Assembly: GCA_944470555.2 (NCBI GenBank)
Contig: OX104127.1
Location: 132,309,113 to 132,373,112 of the forward strand
Source: Heterobilharzia americana
Lineage: Eukaryota > Platyhelminthes > Trematoda > Strigeidida > Schistosomatidae
Reading direction: 5' to 3'
Length of the DNA: 64,000 nt
Position numbers and translations under genes: made by a program. The notes below the pieces were generated by a model. It searched no databases. It worked only from the letters and a program-made list of their open reading frames with translations, and had not been told where the DNA came from. Below, in pieces: positions 30,337 through 43,200 of this stretch; position 1 is the stretch's first letter; the number at the start of each line of letters is the position of its first letter.

Positions 30337-33300
30337 CTAGTATTTAAGAAACAACTCAAACGTTTAGAATTTTGGCAAATGAAATGCTTTCAGAATATCA
30401 CTAGCAAAAATAAATAAAATGTAAATGAGATAGAATACAAGAACAAGCACAACTCGTCGGAATAAGGGGTGTTAACATCTGTCTTCGTTGTTTTAAGGGA
30501 TTGGAGCGGTTAGTGTGGTCAGTCCCTTTTTCCTAGAGGTTATTTCAAAAAAACCTTACATTATCGCTTAACAAAGGACCTATCCGTAGGGAATTCATGA
30601 TAATATTAAAACATTCATCAGGAACTGCACTCCCAACAGGTAATAAGTCAGTTTGTAAACACCTTGGTGCATACTTATCTCGGAACACAAAAGCGACCTG
30701 TAGATTAAAACTACAGTGTGATGGTGTGCGTAAGGTCGAGGCATAAAACAACTACCTAGTGGTGACCCATTCTACAGAGGGTCAAACGTGACCTGTGGAG
30801 ATCGGTGGTAAGCCTATGCCTCTGGCAATGTGTTGCAGGTTGAAAATGTCCGCGTGGTTGCAGGGATACTTAACAGCTGGTTTCCGAAAAGCACGGACCT
30901 AGGGTCCAGGTCTTCTCGTCAACTGACCTTTAACAAGTATATTTTAAAAAATGAAATGTACGGTAATTACCTTCAAATGAATCATATTTCGGGTTGTAAT
31001 AACAAAAATTGTCTGACAGCTCTCTGCGGATAAACGCTTCTTCTACGAATGAATCCACTGAACTTTTATACTTATCTCTCATAAGTTTCACTTCTAAAAG
31101 CGCCCTTTGTGGTGCAACTTGACCTGTTTAAAGGATATGTAAAGAAGAAACTCCAATTATAATTTTTGAATAAGCTTGTTATTTAGTTAGACGGAAAAGA
31201 AACACAAGTCTGTCACTGCACAATCCCAATCACTTGCAGTTCATTAAGAAAGAATAAAGGTATTTTTAATCTTCACGCTACTGCAGTTAACTAAGTTATT
31301 ATTTTATTTTGAACAATATCAATCTACTCAGTAGGAAGTACCAGTCGTCATAATAAGTAGAAATTTACATGACTACGTGAACTGTGGTACTTGTGGGAGG
31401 AGCGGCCTCCTAATGTGGCGAGTATAATAAGTGAGAAGGAATTGAATGGATAGTGAGTTCATAGTAAAGGACATACACCAGTCCTATGATAGTAAACAGA
31501 CTGGAAATAAAACGTCATTGAAGATATCTACCTGTTCAGTCACCTTTTTGAAAGCAATTACTACCGTCCTGCATAAACTTATGTGATAGTTTGTCAGTCG
31601 AAAAGTACGTATTTGCATATCGGGAACACTTAAAACAAAAAACATTCTTTTGCACATATCGAGATAGGTAACTTAAGATTAAGAAATGGACGAGTTCGAT
31701 ATCGGTTTTGTGGATCAGTTACGTCGGGACGCTTCGAAAAATAGTCTTACTGCATATCCTTGAGAACAATTCAACTAATTGCCTATGTACAAATTTAGTT
31801 TTCGTTGCACTGATCTACACTATCGATTATTTTAGCAACAGCAACCACAAGTGGAACAATTTTAGCGAGTACCGTGCCCAAGATAGTAGGGTATACGAAG
31901 TCTGAGTGAAACCGAAAAACCAACTTGAAAAAACCATACAGCTTGTGGATTTGGGTGAGGGTGCATTAATCACATTTGTAGTTGTCTTCATGTTTGGATA
32001 GGCGGACAAATTTTCAAATACCCGACATGTGGCATCTGTTTCAAGTCTGGATCGACTGACTAGGCGGTGTTATGTCGGTATGTAACTGAAGGTGTCGGGC
32101 AAGTATATCATGATAATCAAGCTTCTCCTCTGGGACTCACGCAACCACGTAAGGACTAACGGAGATTTGTCAGAAGTAAGAGCAACCTGCCAAGAATGCC
32201 AGGTTACCATTCCCATTTAAGTTTGTTTCAGACGTGCTGATGGATATAACGCTATGTAACTCCGACACCTTACGGCTTATTTCTCCTCAGATGAAACCTG
32301 GCTGGCTTGGATCACACATGATGTGTCCGTGTTAGACAACAAAATGCCGAGTCTTCTTGAACACTGAGTGAAAATCTGAGTATGTTCGGCTTGCACCTGT
32401 CAAGTGTAAGGTAATGCTTGAGGATTGGTTTACATTGACTCCCAGTTATAAAAAAAAAGTGAGTGAAGGGATGTCATGCGCTGATCACTTCTTGCGGTTT
32501 CATTGATATTCATTGTTTGACTGCAAGTAGTGACGTTCGTATTTAGATTGCATAAAAAAATTAGAGTACTGATAGCATATGATAGAACCAGTTTGGTCTA
32601 AACCAAATTTGTTTCGGAGAAATTAGGTCAGAACATTCATTATTTACAGACTCAGTTCTCTTACTACTGATTCCAGAAATTTACTCAGGAAGTTATTTAG
32701 TTTTGGTTGTATTGTGTTCTCTGAGTTGGGTTGTTTAATCTTGTTATTTAGTTTGCTGGAGATAGGTATAAGCTTCATGAGTTCTGTTAAAGAATAAGAC
32801 AAGGTATTGGTTTGCAGTGATATTCAGGACGCGCGTTTCGTCCTATTGGAGTTTCGTAAGTTGGTTGTATTTGCATCTCAGTAGGTAATAGTGTCCTCAA
32901 TGGAACTTGAACCCAGCACCAATCGCTTCAAATGCTAGAACGTTATGTATTAGGCAGCTGCGTCATCATAGCCACTTCTTGTATGACGCGTATAGCGTAT
33001 TGGTGTTACGCTTGTGATTACTCGTCGTTAATTGGACCGAATGCACCGGCCTCTAAATCACAAGATAGACCTGGAAAAAAAACCCGGGAACAGCAGAAAT
33101 CAAACAAGTGACTTTTATGAAATGACAGCAAGTTATTATTAGATTTAATGTAAAATTCTTCAAGTATAAGCCAGGTTTAAACAACAGGGGATGCAAACAG
33201 GGTGAATAATCTCGTTGAAGTAAATAAAAATTCAGAAGTGAAACTACCAGTGACCGTGGGTTTAACTGACATCTTAGCCGGGGCAATATCATTTTAGAAA

Positions 33301-36300
33301 ATCGCAACAGGTCAATACAACAATATAAACAACTTTTACCGAAATGAAACCAAGGCGACAGATCGCTCAGACAATTTTTAGTTGGATCGTTGCGGCCATC
33401 GGCATATTTGGACAGTCTTTCGTGTATGAATGTGTGTAAGGTATTGAAACCGGCTTCAGTACCGGGAGTAGCCCAATCGACAGGTTTAACCAACATATCT
33501 CCAGAAAATTCTGACATCCAATATTCCCAGTCGACTGCCTATGCGAAAAAAGGTTAAACAGTTCAAATAAACAATGAACAGGATTCCAAATTTTAACGTG
33601 GCTAATAATAGTCTTGGAGTCGTTTAAAATGAGGTTCACTTTTGAATTTCTGATCTGGTATGTATCCCAGGGAGGGTATTTATGATTATTTTTTTTATTA
33701 TTAGTCCCTTGGGTTCCTAGTGGAACATAGGGCTTCAGTAGCACGTCTCCAGTGACCTCTGTTCTCTGAGATCTTTTGAACCTGGTTCCACGACAGCCCA
33801 CAACCTCTCATTTCCTCCTCCATGTCACCCTCACCTCGGACGCCCAACTCGTCGCTTCCCATGGGGATTCCACTCGAGCAACTGGCCTGACGCGTGATGT
33901 CCCCAGTCGGCCTTCTCAATGTATCCACAGCCCAATCCATCTCCACTTCCTCCTGCATATTTGTTGCGTGATAGGTTCTTGGTTGGTTCGTTCCCAGAGC
34001 TCCTTGTTGCTTATTCTTTCTGGCCATCTGATCTTCAGCAGCGAGCGTAAGCAGTTGTTGATGAATGTCTGTAGTTTGTTGGAAATCCCTTTCGTAACGC
34101 GCCAAGTCTCTGAACCATACAGAAGCACTGACTTGACGTTGGTGTTGAAAATCCGTATCTTGTTCCGCATGCTGAGTGCAGAAGATCTCCACACTGGTTT
34201 CAGGCTGATGAACGCCTGTCTTGCTTTTCCGATTCTGACTTTGACGTCCTCGTCCGTCCCGCCTGTAGTTGAAACAGTGCTTTCCTAGATAAGTGAAGGA
34301 GGTTACTTCCTTTAAGTTTCTCCCGTTGACGGTGATTGGAGTTTTTTGTTGTTGGTGGTGGTGCGGTATCTTCATCACCTTTGTCTTCTCTATATTCACC
34401 TGAAGTCCCGTCTTCGCCGCCTCTTCTTCCAGCTTGTTAGTTTTTGCCTGTAGATCTTCAAGTTTATGTGACATCAGGCACAAGTTATCGTTGGCGAAAT
34501 CCAAGTCTTCTAGGTTCTTTTCCGTCGTCCAGTGTATCCCCCTCTTCTCGCTGCCCACTGTTTGCTGCATGATCCAGTCCAGTCGACCACAATCAGGAAT
34601 ATCATGGGTGATAGTAGGCAACCTTGTTTCACTCCTGTCTTCACTTCAAAAGCATCACTGAGCTTCCCATTGTGAATTACTTGTCTGGCATGTGGCATCT
34701 TCATATAGTTGTTGAATGAGGCTGATAAAGGTTTGCGGTACTCCGTAGTAGTGAAGCAGTTTCCAAATTACCTCTCGGTCGACGCTGTCAAAGGCCTTCC
34801 CCAGGAAGGGTAACATCTAAGAATTTCACCGTCTCCTAGTTCTAACAGTCTACAAACTACTCATCTGAATCACGAAATAAAAAAAATGTGATGTTGGGGA
34901 TATTTTACCGATACTTCTTAATCAGTAAGGAATGTGGAAAGGCATGATCTAATGAAATCATGAATTTCAGCAGAATCTTAGAATATTCTACCTACTTGAT
35001 CATATTTACCACAATGCAATACAAGGATGCATAAAAACCACTGCGAGACTAATTAGGGCTTAGTAATAAAAAATACCTCACCGATCAAGCGCGAAGGCAA
35101 AAGGCTGGGTAATGATGAAAGCCACACAAAGTATGGATAAATCACGTCAATTTGAACAGAGAAGAGGATCAGCTAGGAAATTCGACAATGTGAGGGAAAG
35201 AAATAATAGGATTCCGGGTCAGTGGAACAAAAAATTGATTGCTATTGCAGAATCCTGTGCCATTCGAGTTGTCAAATCAAACTTCTCTGTACAGAAAGAA
35301 ATGGTTGTCAGCTTAGATCTACAACTATAACGCAGGTAACATACATACATATCTTTTGTTTCTACTCGATCGATGAAATTTATGGGTTTTTTATTATTGT
35401 GTTTGGTGTTATGCATGTTTATATTCCTGTACTGCATCATGGCATGTATAGCAATTTAGTTGAGTCCTACTGATTCCATTGAATCCTGCTTCTTCACATT
35501 TGTTAATAATATTGAATGTAAATTACTTTATTTGCAGTAGTATTATTTCTGTATAACATCATCTAGCTACTAGCCGGTCCTAAACCCGGATAAAGAGTTA
35601 AGGTTGGGCATAGAACTACCAACCCTAACCCCTAAAAACAATCCAACCGCTAAAGAAACTTCAAAGTGCAAACAAAATATAAAAAATAAACTTATTCTTC
35701 GCTGGGATCGAAATGACGCCAGTTGGTGAGAGCCTTCCGGAAGCCAATTGGCCGATGTGTCTTCTCTTCTCTCGATGAAAACGAAAGTAAACATGGGGAT
35801 ATAGAATGTCCGCACCATGTATGAACCTAGCAAGGTAGCCCAGATTGCAAAAGAGATAAGAAGGTATAGCATAGAAGTGCTAGGCTAGGAATCTGAGAAA
35901 GCAGATGGAATGGAAGTGGACTCTCCAAACTGTCAACTGGAAAGTCACTAATCTACTCCGATATTGTCACTCAGATGACAGCCATCAGCACACTGAGTTT
36001 CGGAGTGGCTATCATGATGTCCCCAACAGTATCGAAGGCTCTCATACAGTGGAAACCAATCTCCTCCAGGATCATAACTGCAAGGTCCAACTCAAAAGGA
36101 AAGAGCCACAATCATACAATGCTACGCTACGCACCTACAAATAATGCAGAGCAAGAGAAGAAGGAGGAATTCTACAGACAACTACAATCAACACTGGACA
36201 AGACCTCAGTTGGCGACATCAAAATTCGAATGGGAGACATGAATGCCAAACTGGGAGCGGATAACACAGGAAGAGAACCTATCACGGGTCGAGGAGCACT

Positions 36301-39300
36301 CGGTGAAATGAAAGAGAATTGTTTGCAGAAGTTTGCGCACTCAACGATTTGGTGATTGGAGGCACTGTGTTCAAGCACGAGGATATTCACAAAGCGACAT
36401 GGACTTTACCAGATGGACACTAAAAATCAGATCGACTTTATCTCAATATGAAGAAAGTGGAGACGCAGTCAGCCTACTGGACACAAGATCGCGAAGGGGA
36501 ACAGATGTAAGTTCACACCACTCAATATCCAGTACAAGAAACCTTCCAAATCAAGTCCAAAGTCTTCAAAAAAGCTGGTGATAGACCACAGTTCAAGTTC
36601 AACACCCATAATATAAACTGAAGCACATAAGTCATCAGGACAAAATGGGAAACATTGAGCAATATCCCTGAAGGAACCTGCGTGGAAGAACACTGGAACT
36701 CTTTGAAAGGGATGTGGAAAGAAACCTGCATAACCGTATTAGGAAGAAAGAAGACAAGGATTGGATCTCGACGGACTCATGGAAACTGATAGAGCAGCGA
36801 GAGGAGAATGGTGATGGTGAAGCAGAAGATAAACCAGTCCAGTGCAAGGATGAACAACGAAAAGAGGAACTGGACACAACGTGTAAAACACTGAACAGGG
36901 CAGTGAAGGAGAGTGCGCGGGAAGACAAAAGCAACTTTTACGACGTATTGACAAGTGAAGCAGAACAGGCTGCAGGTGAAGCAGAAGATAAACCAGTCCA
37001 GTGCAAGGATGAACAACGAAAAGAGGAACTGGACACAACGTGTAAAACACTGAACAGGGCAGTGAAGGAGAGTGCGCGGGAAGACAAAAGCAACTTTTAC
37101 GACGTATTGACAAGTGAAGCAGAACAGGCTGCAGGTAGGAGAGGCCTGACAACATCACATCAAATAACCAGGTCACTGTCTGGGAGGGAAGAGATCAACT
37201 CAAATGAAACCCCATAAAGTTACTGAAAGCCGGAAAAGCAACAGGACCAGATAGAATTCCTCCAGAAGCACTGAGAGCAGACTCAGAGACATCAGCCGAT
37301 ATGCTCACACCACAACTGCAGAAGGTTTGCAAGGAAAGAAGGAAGGAAAGGTAGGTAGGTACCTGTTGATTGATTGGAAGAAGGGCTACCTGTCAAACTC
37401 ACAAAGAAGGGAGACCTAAGTGTTTGCAGGAACTGGCGAGGAATTTGTTGCTGTCCACCTCAAGCAAAATATGAAGTTGCATCATCCTGGAGAGACTAGA
37501 AGATGCGGTGGATTCAAAAGTACGACCGGAACAGGCTGGCTGACTGGCTTGAGGAAGTACGAACCATGTGGGAACGAAATTGCAACGCTACGCTACACGT
37601 CATCGTGAAATAGAACAGAGCGTAGAATGGCAGTCAGCTCTCGACCCCAACTTCGTCGACTTTGAAAAGGCCGTCGACAACGTTGAACGAGAAGTAATTT
37701 AGCGGGTAGCTGAAGAGGCGGGGAAAGGTAGCGAAGGAAGACGGGACTTGCTTAAGGTGAACGTAGAGAAGACAGAGGTGGTGAAGATACCCAACCAACA
37801 ACAAACACTAATCACCATCAACATGAACAGCTGCCGCCTACACTCACTCGATACTGTGGATCAGATTAAAAGGCTAGAAAGAATAAGCAACAAGGAACTC
37901 TGGTTTGGCAACGAGCAACCAAGAACCTATCACCCAATAAGTATGCAGAAAGTGAAGAAAGATTGGATTGAATATAGATTGAGAAGACCGTTTGGGGACA
38001 TCACGCCCATGCCAGGCCCTCGATTGGGACCCGCATGGGAAACGACGAGTTAGGTGTCCGAGGGTGACATGGAGGAGATGGTGTGAGGAAGAAATGGAAG
38101 CTTGTAGGCAGTCGTGGAGCCAGGTTGAAAAAACTGTGGAGAAGGGAGTGAGATGGTGACGTGCTACTGAAGCCCTATGTTTCACTAGGAACCTAAGAGA
38201 CAAATAATAATAATTTCTGTGTAAGTAATTAATCTGAACATAGTATTCATCGTGAAGAGACGTCTATATAAGGATAAAAAACTTCAAGGATTGATGATAT
38301 CGATTATAAGCAAGGGTAATACGTTTTTTTGACAGGGAATCTTTATCAACGGAGGTGCCATGTGAAGAAATGATTGGTATTATATGCGGTTATGCTGATA
38401 TAACATGTACATCACTTAAACTGAAAGGTTCACTGTCGCTGTACACAAGATATGTGCGATAAAATTGTACATACTATAGACAGAGATGTGGTTCTGAGAA
38501 GCCTCCTTTGTCTAATATCTGAGGACATATTTCTACTTTACTTGTGAATACCAAAACTAAGTGAATCCATAAAACATGAAAAAAACGGGCCGGAGATATA
38601 TTAAATGGTAATTTTTGTCATATATTAGAATGAAAGTCATTGAATGAATTCTGTCATATTTCCCATGAACATGTTACGTTAAATGAAACTTTTTTGAAAT
38701 TGAGTACTAAAGAAAATGAAGACCGGTCATTACTTGCCATTCAGTATTTTTTTTGATCCAGTAGCGATTTTGTTTCTGAAGGCAATCACAATATTTGTCA
38801 AAGAGTTCACAGAAAATTCAAAATGTTTTAGTGGGTAATAGATATTCCAAAAGGCTCATTAATGAGTACTAAAAATGAAAAATTGATTGAAACAACTGCG
38901 CGAACGAAGAACGTGTTCAATAGACTGCTATTTAAGTTCAAAGATGGTGAGGTGAGTTTAGAAAACAACCATCGAAATAAAATCGCACATAGCAAAGAAA
39001 ATATGCGTAGATAAACTAATTTGGATATTAAACCTCTTCATCTTATTTTTAATTGAATATCTGTTTACCCGTAAAACATGATTTTTATGAAAACGAATAT
39101 AATCCCGAAAAAAGTTCAGAGCATCGAATTTTCTCCGCTGTTATCTCGAAAGAATACTACACTTTATTAAGATAAGTGATATGATAGATAGTGTAAGAAG
39201 TTATTGACTGTTCAGTGACTTCTCTTACCCATGATCCAACAGGAAAATTTCCGTTCATATTATTTTGCGTTCCATCTATTGTACATATTAACAGTTGATA

Positions 39301-40183
39301 TGAGATTGATTATTTACTGAGTTTTTTTTGGATAATCAGCAATCAAGTGCAATCATTTGACCACGCTACGCAGTAGTGCATCCAACCGATTATTATTACC
39401 TTGTACAATCAGCTATTACTTCACACCACGTTCTTCAAGTGATGTTAGCTTGTGATGAAACTTGAGATTGATCAGTTCCCGAAAAAATCACTAAGACAAG
39501 TGTCTTCAGTTCTACATCCATAGTGATAACGGAAAAAAATGTATTCACGAGAAAATATTTTATCTAAACCATTGCAAACTAAATTACTTAGATGAAGAAA
39601 AATGCCAATGGACTTACTGATGAATCAAGATCTAGTTGATGACAATGTGGGTGTTGGACTAACGGTGGGAAATCAGTCATTAAGTCAGTAGCTTTCTGAT
39701 GTAATTTAGGTCGTATTGTACGAGCAGCGTATTCCAAATGATCTGAGGCATGCCATACAGGAACTACGTTATGTGCATCCACCTGATGGAATTTTGAAAA
39801 AAACAATTCTGAATCAATACAACTAAAAAAGTGACATGTAAAGCATGTTTGTTAAAAGTTTATTGAAATGCTTTCCAACTTTGTTCCAGTCATTCTTATG
39901 AAATGACGGAACTGCTAGCTCTCAACTTCATTGAGTGGAAAACGATAATTATGAAGGATACTTTTAGTCTGACTATATTTGGACAAAATAATCGAAATCT
40001 TAAGCCCTAATCTTTCACTGAACATAAACATATTTAAGGAGACAAAATTGTAACTAGATGGGGTTTGCCGGCAATAAAATAGAAATATATTCATAAGCGA
40101 CAAACGTGAATCAATAGAATACAATCAACACCTGAAGTAATTGAATAAAATGATTAGAAGTAGGTGGAACCGATTCATTTAAA

Positions 40184-40232
<49 letters not shown>

Positions 40233-43200
40233 GAACATGTGTTAACTCCTTCCTGTTGCATGTAGTTGATGTTGATTTAATGAACAAAAATTTGATTATC
40301 AAACACTCTGCCACCCCCCATCCTATCATTTGGTAGTGCGCACTCGCATGCATAGCTATTACCAAGCTTTTCCTAGACCCCTTATCTTCATGCAGCTTGG
40401 TTGTTGCACCCAGACAGCTTAACCGATCCTGGTCGACTACTTTGAGCTCGTAATCATTGCAAGGGATGCGCTAAGCTAAATTATTTTGCCTAATTGAAAC
40501 AATAGGATCTTTTAACCTCCAAAGCTTGTTTCTAAGTTAGTTTGTCGTATAATAAAAATATCATATTTCAAGTTGTTATTCATCGAAGACTGACATCAGT
40601 TGGAGGAACAAAGGAAACCTGGGAGCACTGGACAGCTGTTTCGTCCTAGTATGTTCCTCCAACTGATGTCAGTCTTCGATGAATAACAACTTGAAATATT
40701 TCCAAATCTCCACAACCCCCTCAAAAAAATATCATAATTATCAACTAGCCTCTTAAGTTGATTATTGAATTCATTAGTAGTTGTAAGAATAAATATGACT
40801 AATAATGGCAACAGATGTTCATCACAACAACAGTAGTGGTAATACTTTGGAAAGAGAATTTAAAACATACAGGAAAGGCACCTCAGAGACATCACGTAAG
40901 ATTCTTAATAAGGCTAGGATTACAGTAGCATTGAACTTTACACACAAACAACAGTGAATATGAATGCAGATATATACACGCATTATTATTTACACATTAA
41001 ACTTTGCTTAAAGTAAGTAACACATCTCAGTTATGTAGATTCATGCACTTAAATGGAAGCTCCGCTCTACTTATCAGTTTTAGAGACGGCGTGTGTGACT
41101 AACATTTCGCAGCAAGTATATATCAGTTCCCCTTTACAATTTTCTTCAATAACAAACTCAGCAAAACAGTGTCGGAAGAAATGACAAAGAAACATCAGCC
41201 TCTGGACTGCTGACTAGAGTAAACATGCATTTACTGCATCCTGTTTTCTAAAGATAATTTAGCTGAGAGAAAATATGGAAATAACGTATGACCTGTGTAG
41301 GTAACAGTCAACTCATTGGTTGAGCAGTTTCTAAAAAGCCAGGAATCAATGGTTGGAAATTGAGTGAAATGACACAAGAATAGTCTAAGTCGAACAGATT
41401 TAAAAACTAGTGCATGTTATTGTTGGTGATTTACATTCGAGAAAGTGAAACGGAACACTCAGACAGATACATATGACATTACCTTCACAAGACACTTCAA
41501 TCTCTTATTGATTGGTTAGTGGGAGGTAACCAACTTTATGTTGTTGTTTGATTACTCTCCAGTAACCAATCGATACACCTAACCCAGTCCCACATGAGGT
41601 CAGTTGCAGCCCGAATAGCTCAGTGGTAATGTCTCCGACTGTAACACTGGGTTACGCGAGTTAGAATCTCAGGCGGGAAATCAGTTCCGTCAAGGTTGCA
41701 GATGCGCCTTGCTGGCGAGTGCTAGAAAAATACGAAACCCAGGTCCAGGGCTTCTTGTCGATTGCTCCCACCCAGCTAACACTTTAATCGTATGCACAAC
41801 TTCACCAACAAGCAAGGAGGAACAGGATAAAAAAAATGGATATGTTTATTTATGATTCGAATTGATAATCAGAGCAAAAATCTGTGTATATTTGCTGGCT
41901 TTAGTTAGATGGCTTCATGGACTAACTACTCGAGGGGCGAACCACTGGGAACAAATTTAAAACTTTGCTGGAAATTTAACTTCTTGGGACCGTGTAAGTG
42001 AAGATAAATCACTTCCTGGCATTTCTAGTATTCCTCGTGATACTCTGTGTATACATGTGATGATTTAAATGAATAAACGTTCTACCTAGCGTTTCTTTTA
42101 CGCTTACATTGTTCGCTATATTCATTTTATACTGGGTGATGATTGAAGGTGAAATGAAAATTTGGACCGCGGTAGGATTCGAACAAGCGACCGCCGGGTT
42201 TCCAGTTCGATACTCTACCAACTGAGCTATGAGGTTCGACTGCTGACCAGATTTTTATTTCACTTTAATTACCTTCAAGATTGAAAATTCTACTCCGACA
42301 AAGAAAGATATGAGTCAAACTAGACGAACTAATAAATTACAAATTTGACAATACTCAAAATCAGAATCTATCGCTGACAACAGTCAAGTCAACTGTTGTT
42401 TGCGTAGAATAATTTAGCTCAATCACTTTCTTTTAAAGCAGGAATTACAATCGGTTTACTGACTACTCTTCACTTTGTAGTAGTTGTAATGATGCTTGTA
42501 ATTTTCTGTTGCTATACCGGGTCTAATTGCTTGGTAGTTGGGCTCCTATGCGAATGCCTGGATATTCATGATGTTATATTGATCTAGGTGACTAGCAGAG
42601 GAATCCATGACGCGCGTTTCGTCCTATTTGGGCCTCGTCAGCTGGATGTACATGCACCCCAGTGGCTTAGTAGATAACGCGCTGGCGTTTGAAGTGAAGG
42701 GCACTGGGGTTCGGGCCTCAGTGGGAACAACATCACTCACTGAGGTGAAGGCACATGCGGCTGACGAGTCCCAAGTAGGACGAAACGCGTATCATGGGAT
42801 CCTTTGCTAGTCACCATGGTCTGATTATTTAAGTCTGAATGTATATAACCGTAGAAACAAGAAGCAAACGGGGAGAAAATATACATTATTTTGTAACTCA
42901 CAGATAGTAAGCAATGATAACAGATTTTTTCTTAAAATCATAAGGCTAATCTCATAATACGTTATGTAATTTTCGAAGTAATCACAGATGATAATTTTGC
43001 TCGAAATACTACCAAACCTTTTTAAAAGAAAACTCATCATTCATTTCAAAATGAAATATCTATTAACAAAAGTGTAACGATGGGTTGGTGAGTGACTCAC
43101 TATATTTAGTATATAATCTAGCGTATACTTATGCCCCAGTTTTGTGTAAAACATTGTTATTGATCTGAACATTTTAACGTGTCATTCCCATATCATTTTT

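Noticed and set aside
30545..30751. Exon related to the 8004-8246 Cys-rich ORF (C, T-LL, S, P-C pattern on the minus strand)
   Set aside because: The resemblance is only a few spaced residues, it falls inside a photolyase intron, and no splice sites support it.
35975..36355. Endonuclease-like ORF as a host gene
   Set aside because: It is part of the RTE element whose 5' end, linker and 3' end are all present around it.
42180..42240. Functional tRNA gene
   Set aside because: The tRNA-like unit has mispaired stems and sits in a repeat with shared inverted flanks also found at 62295.
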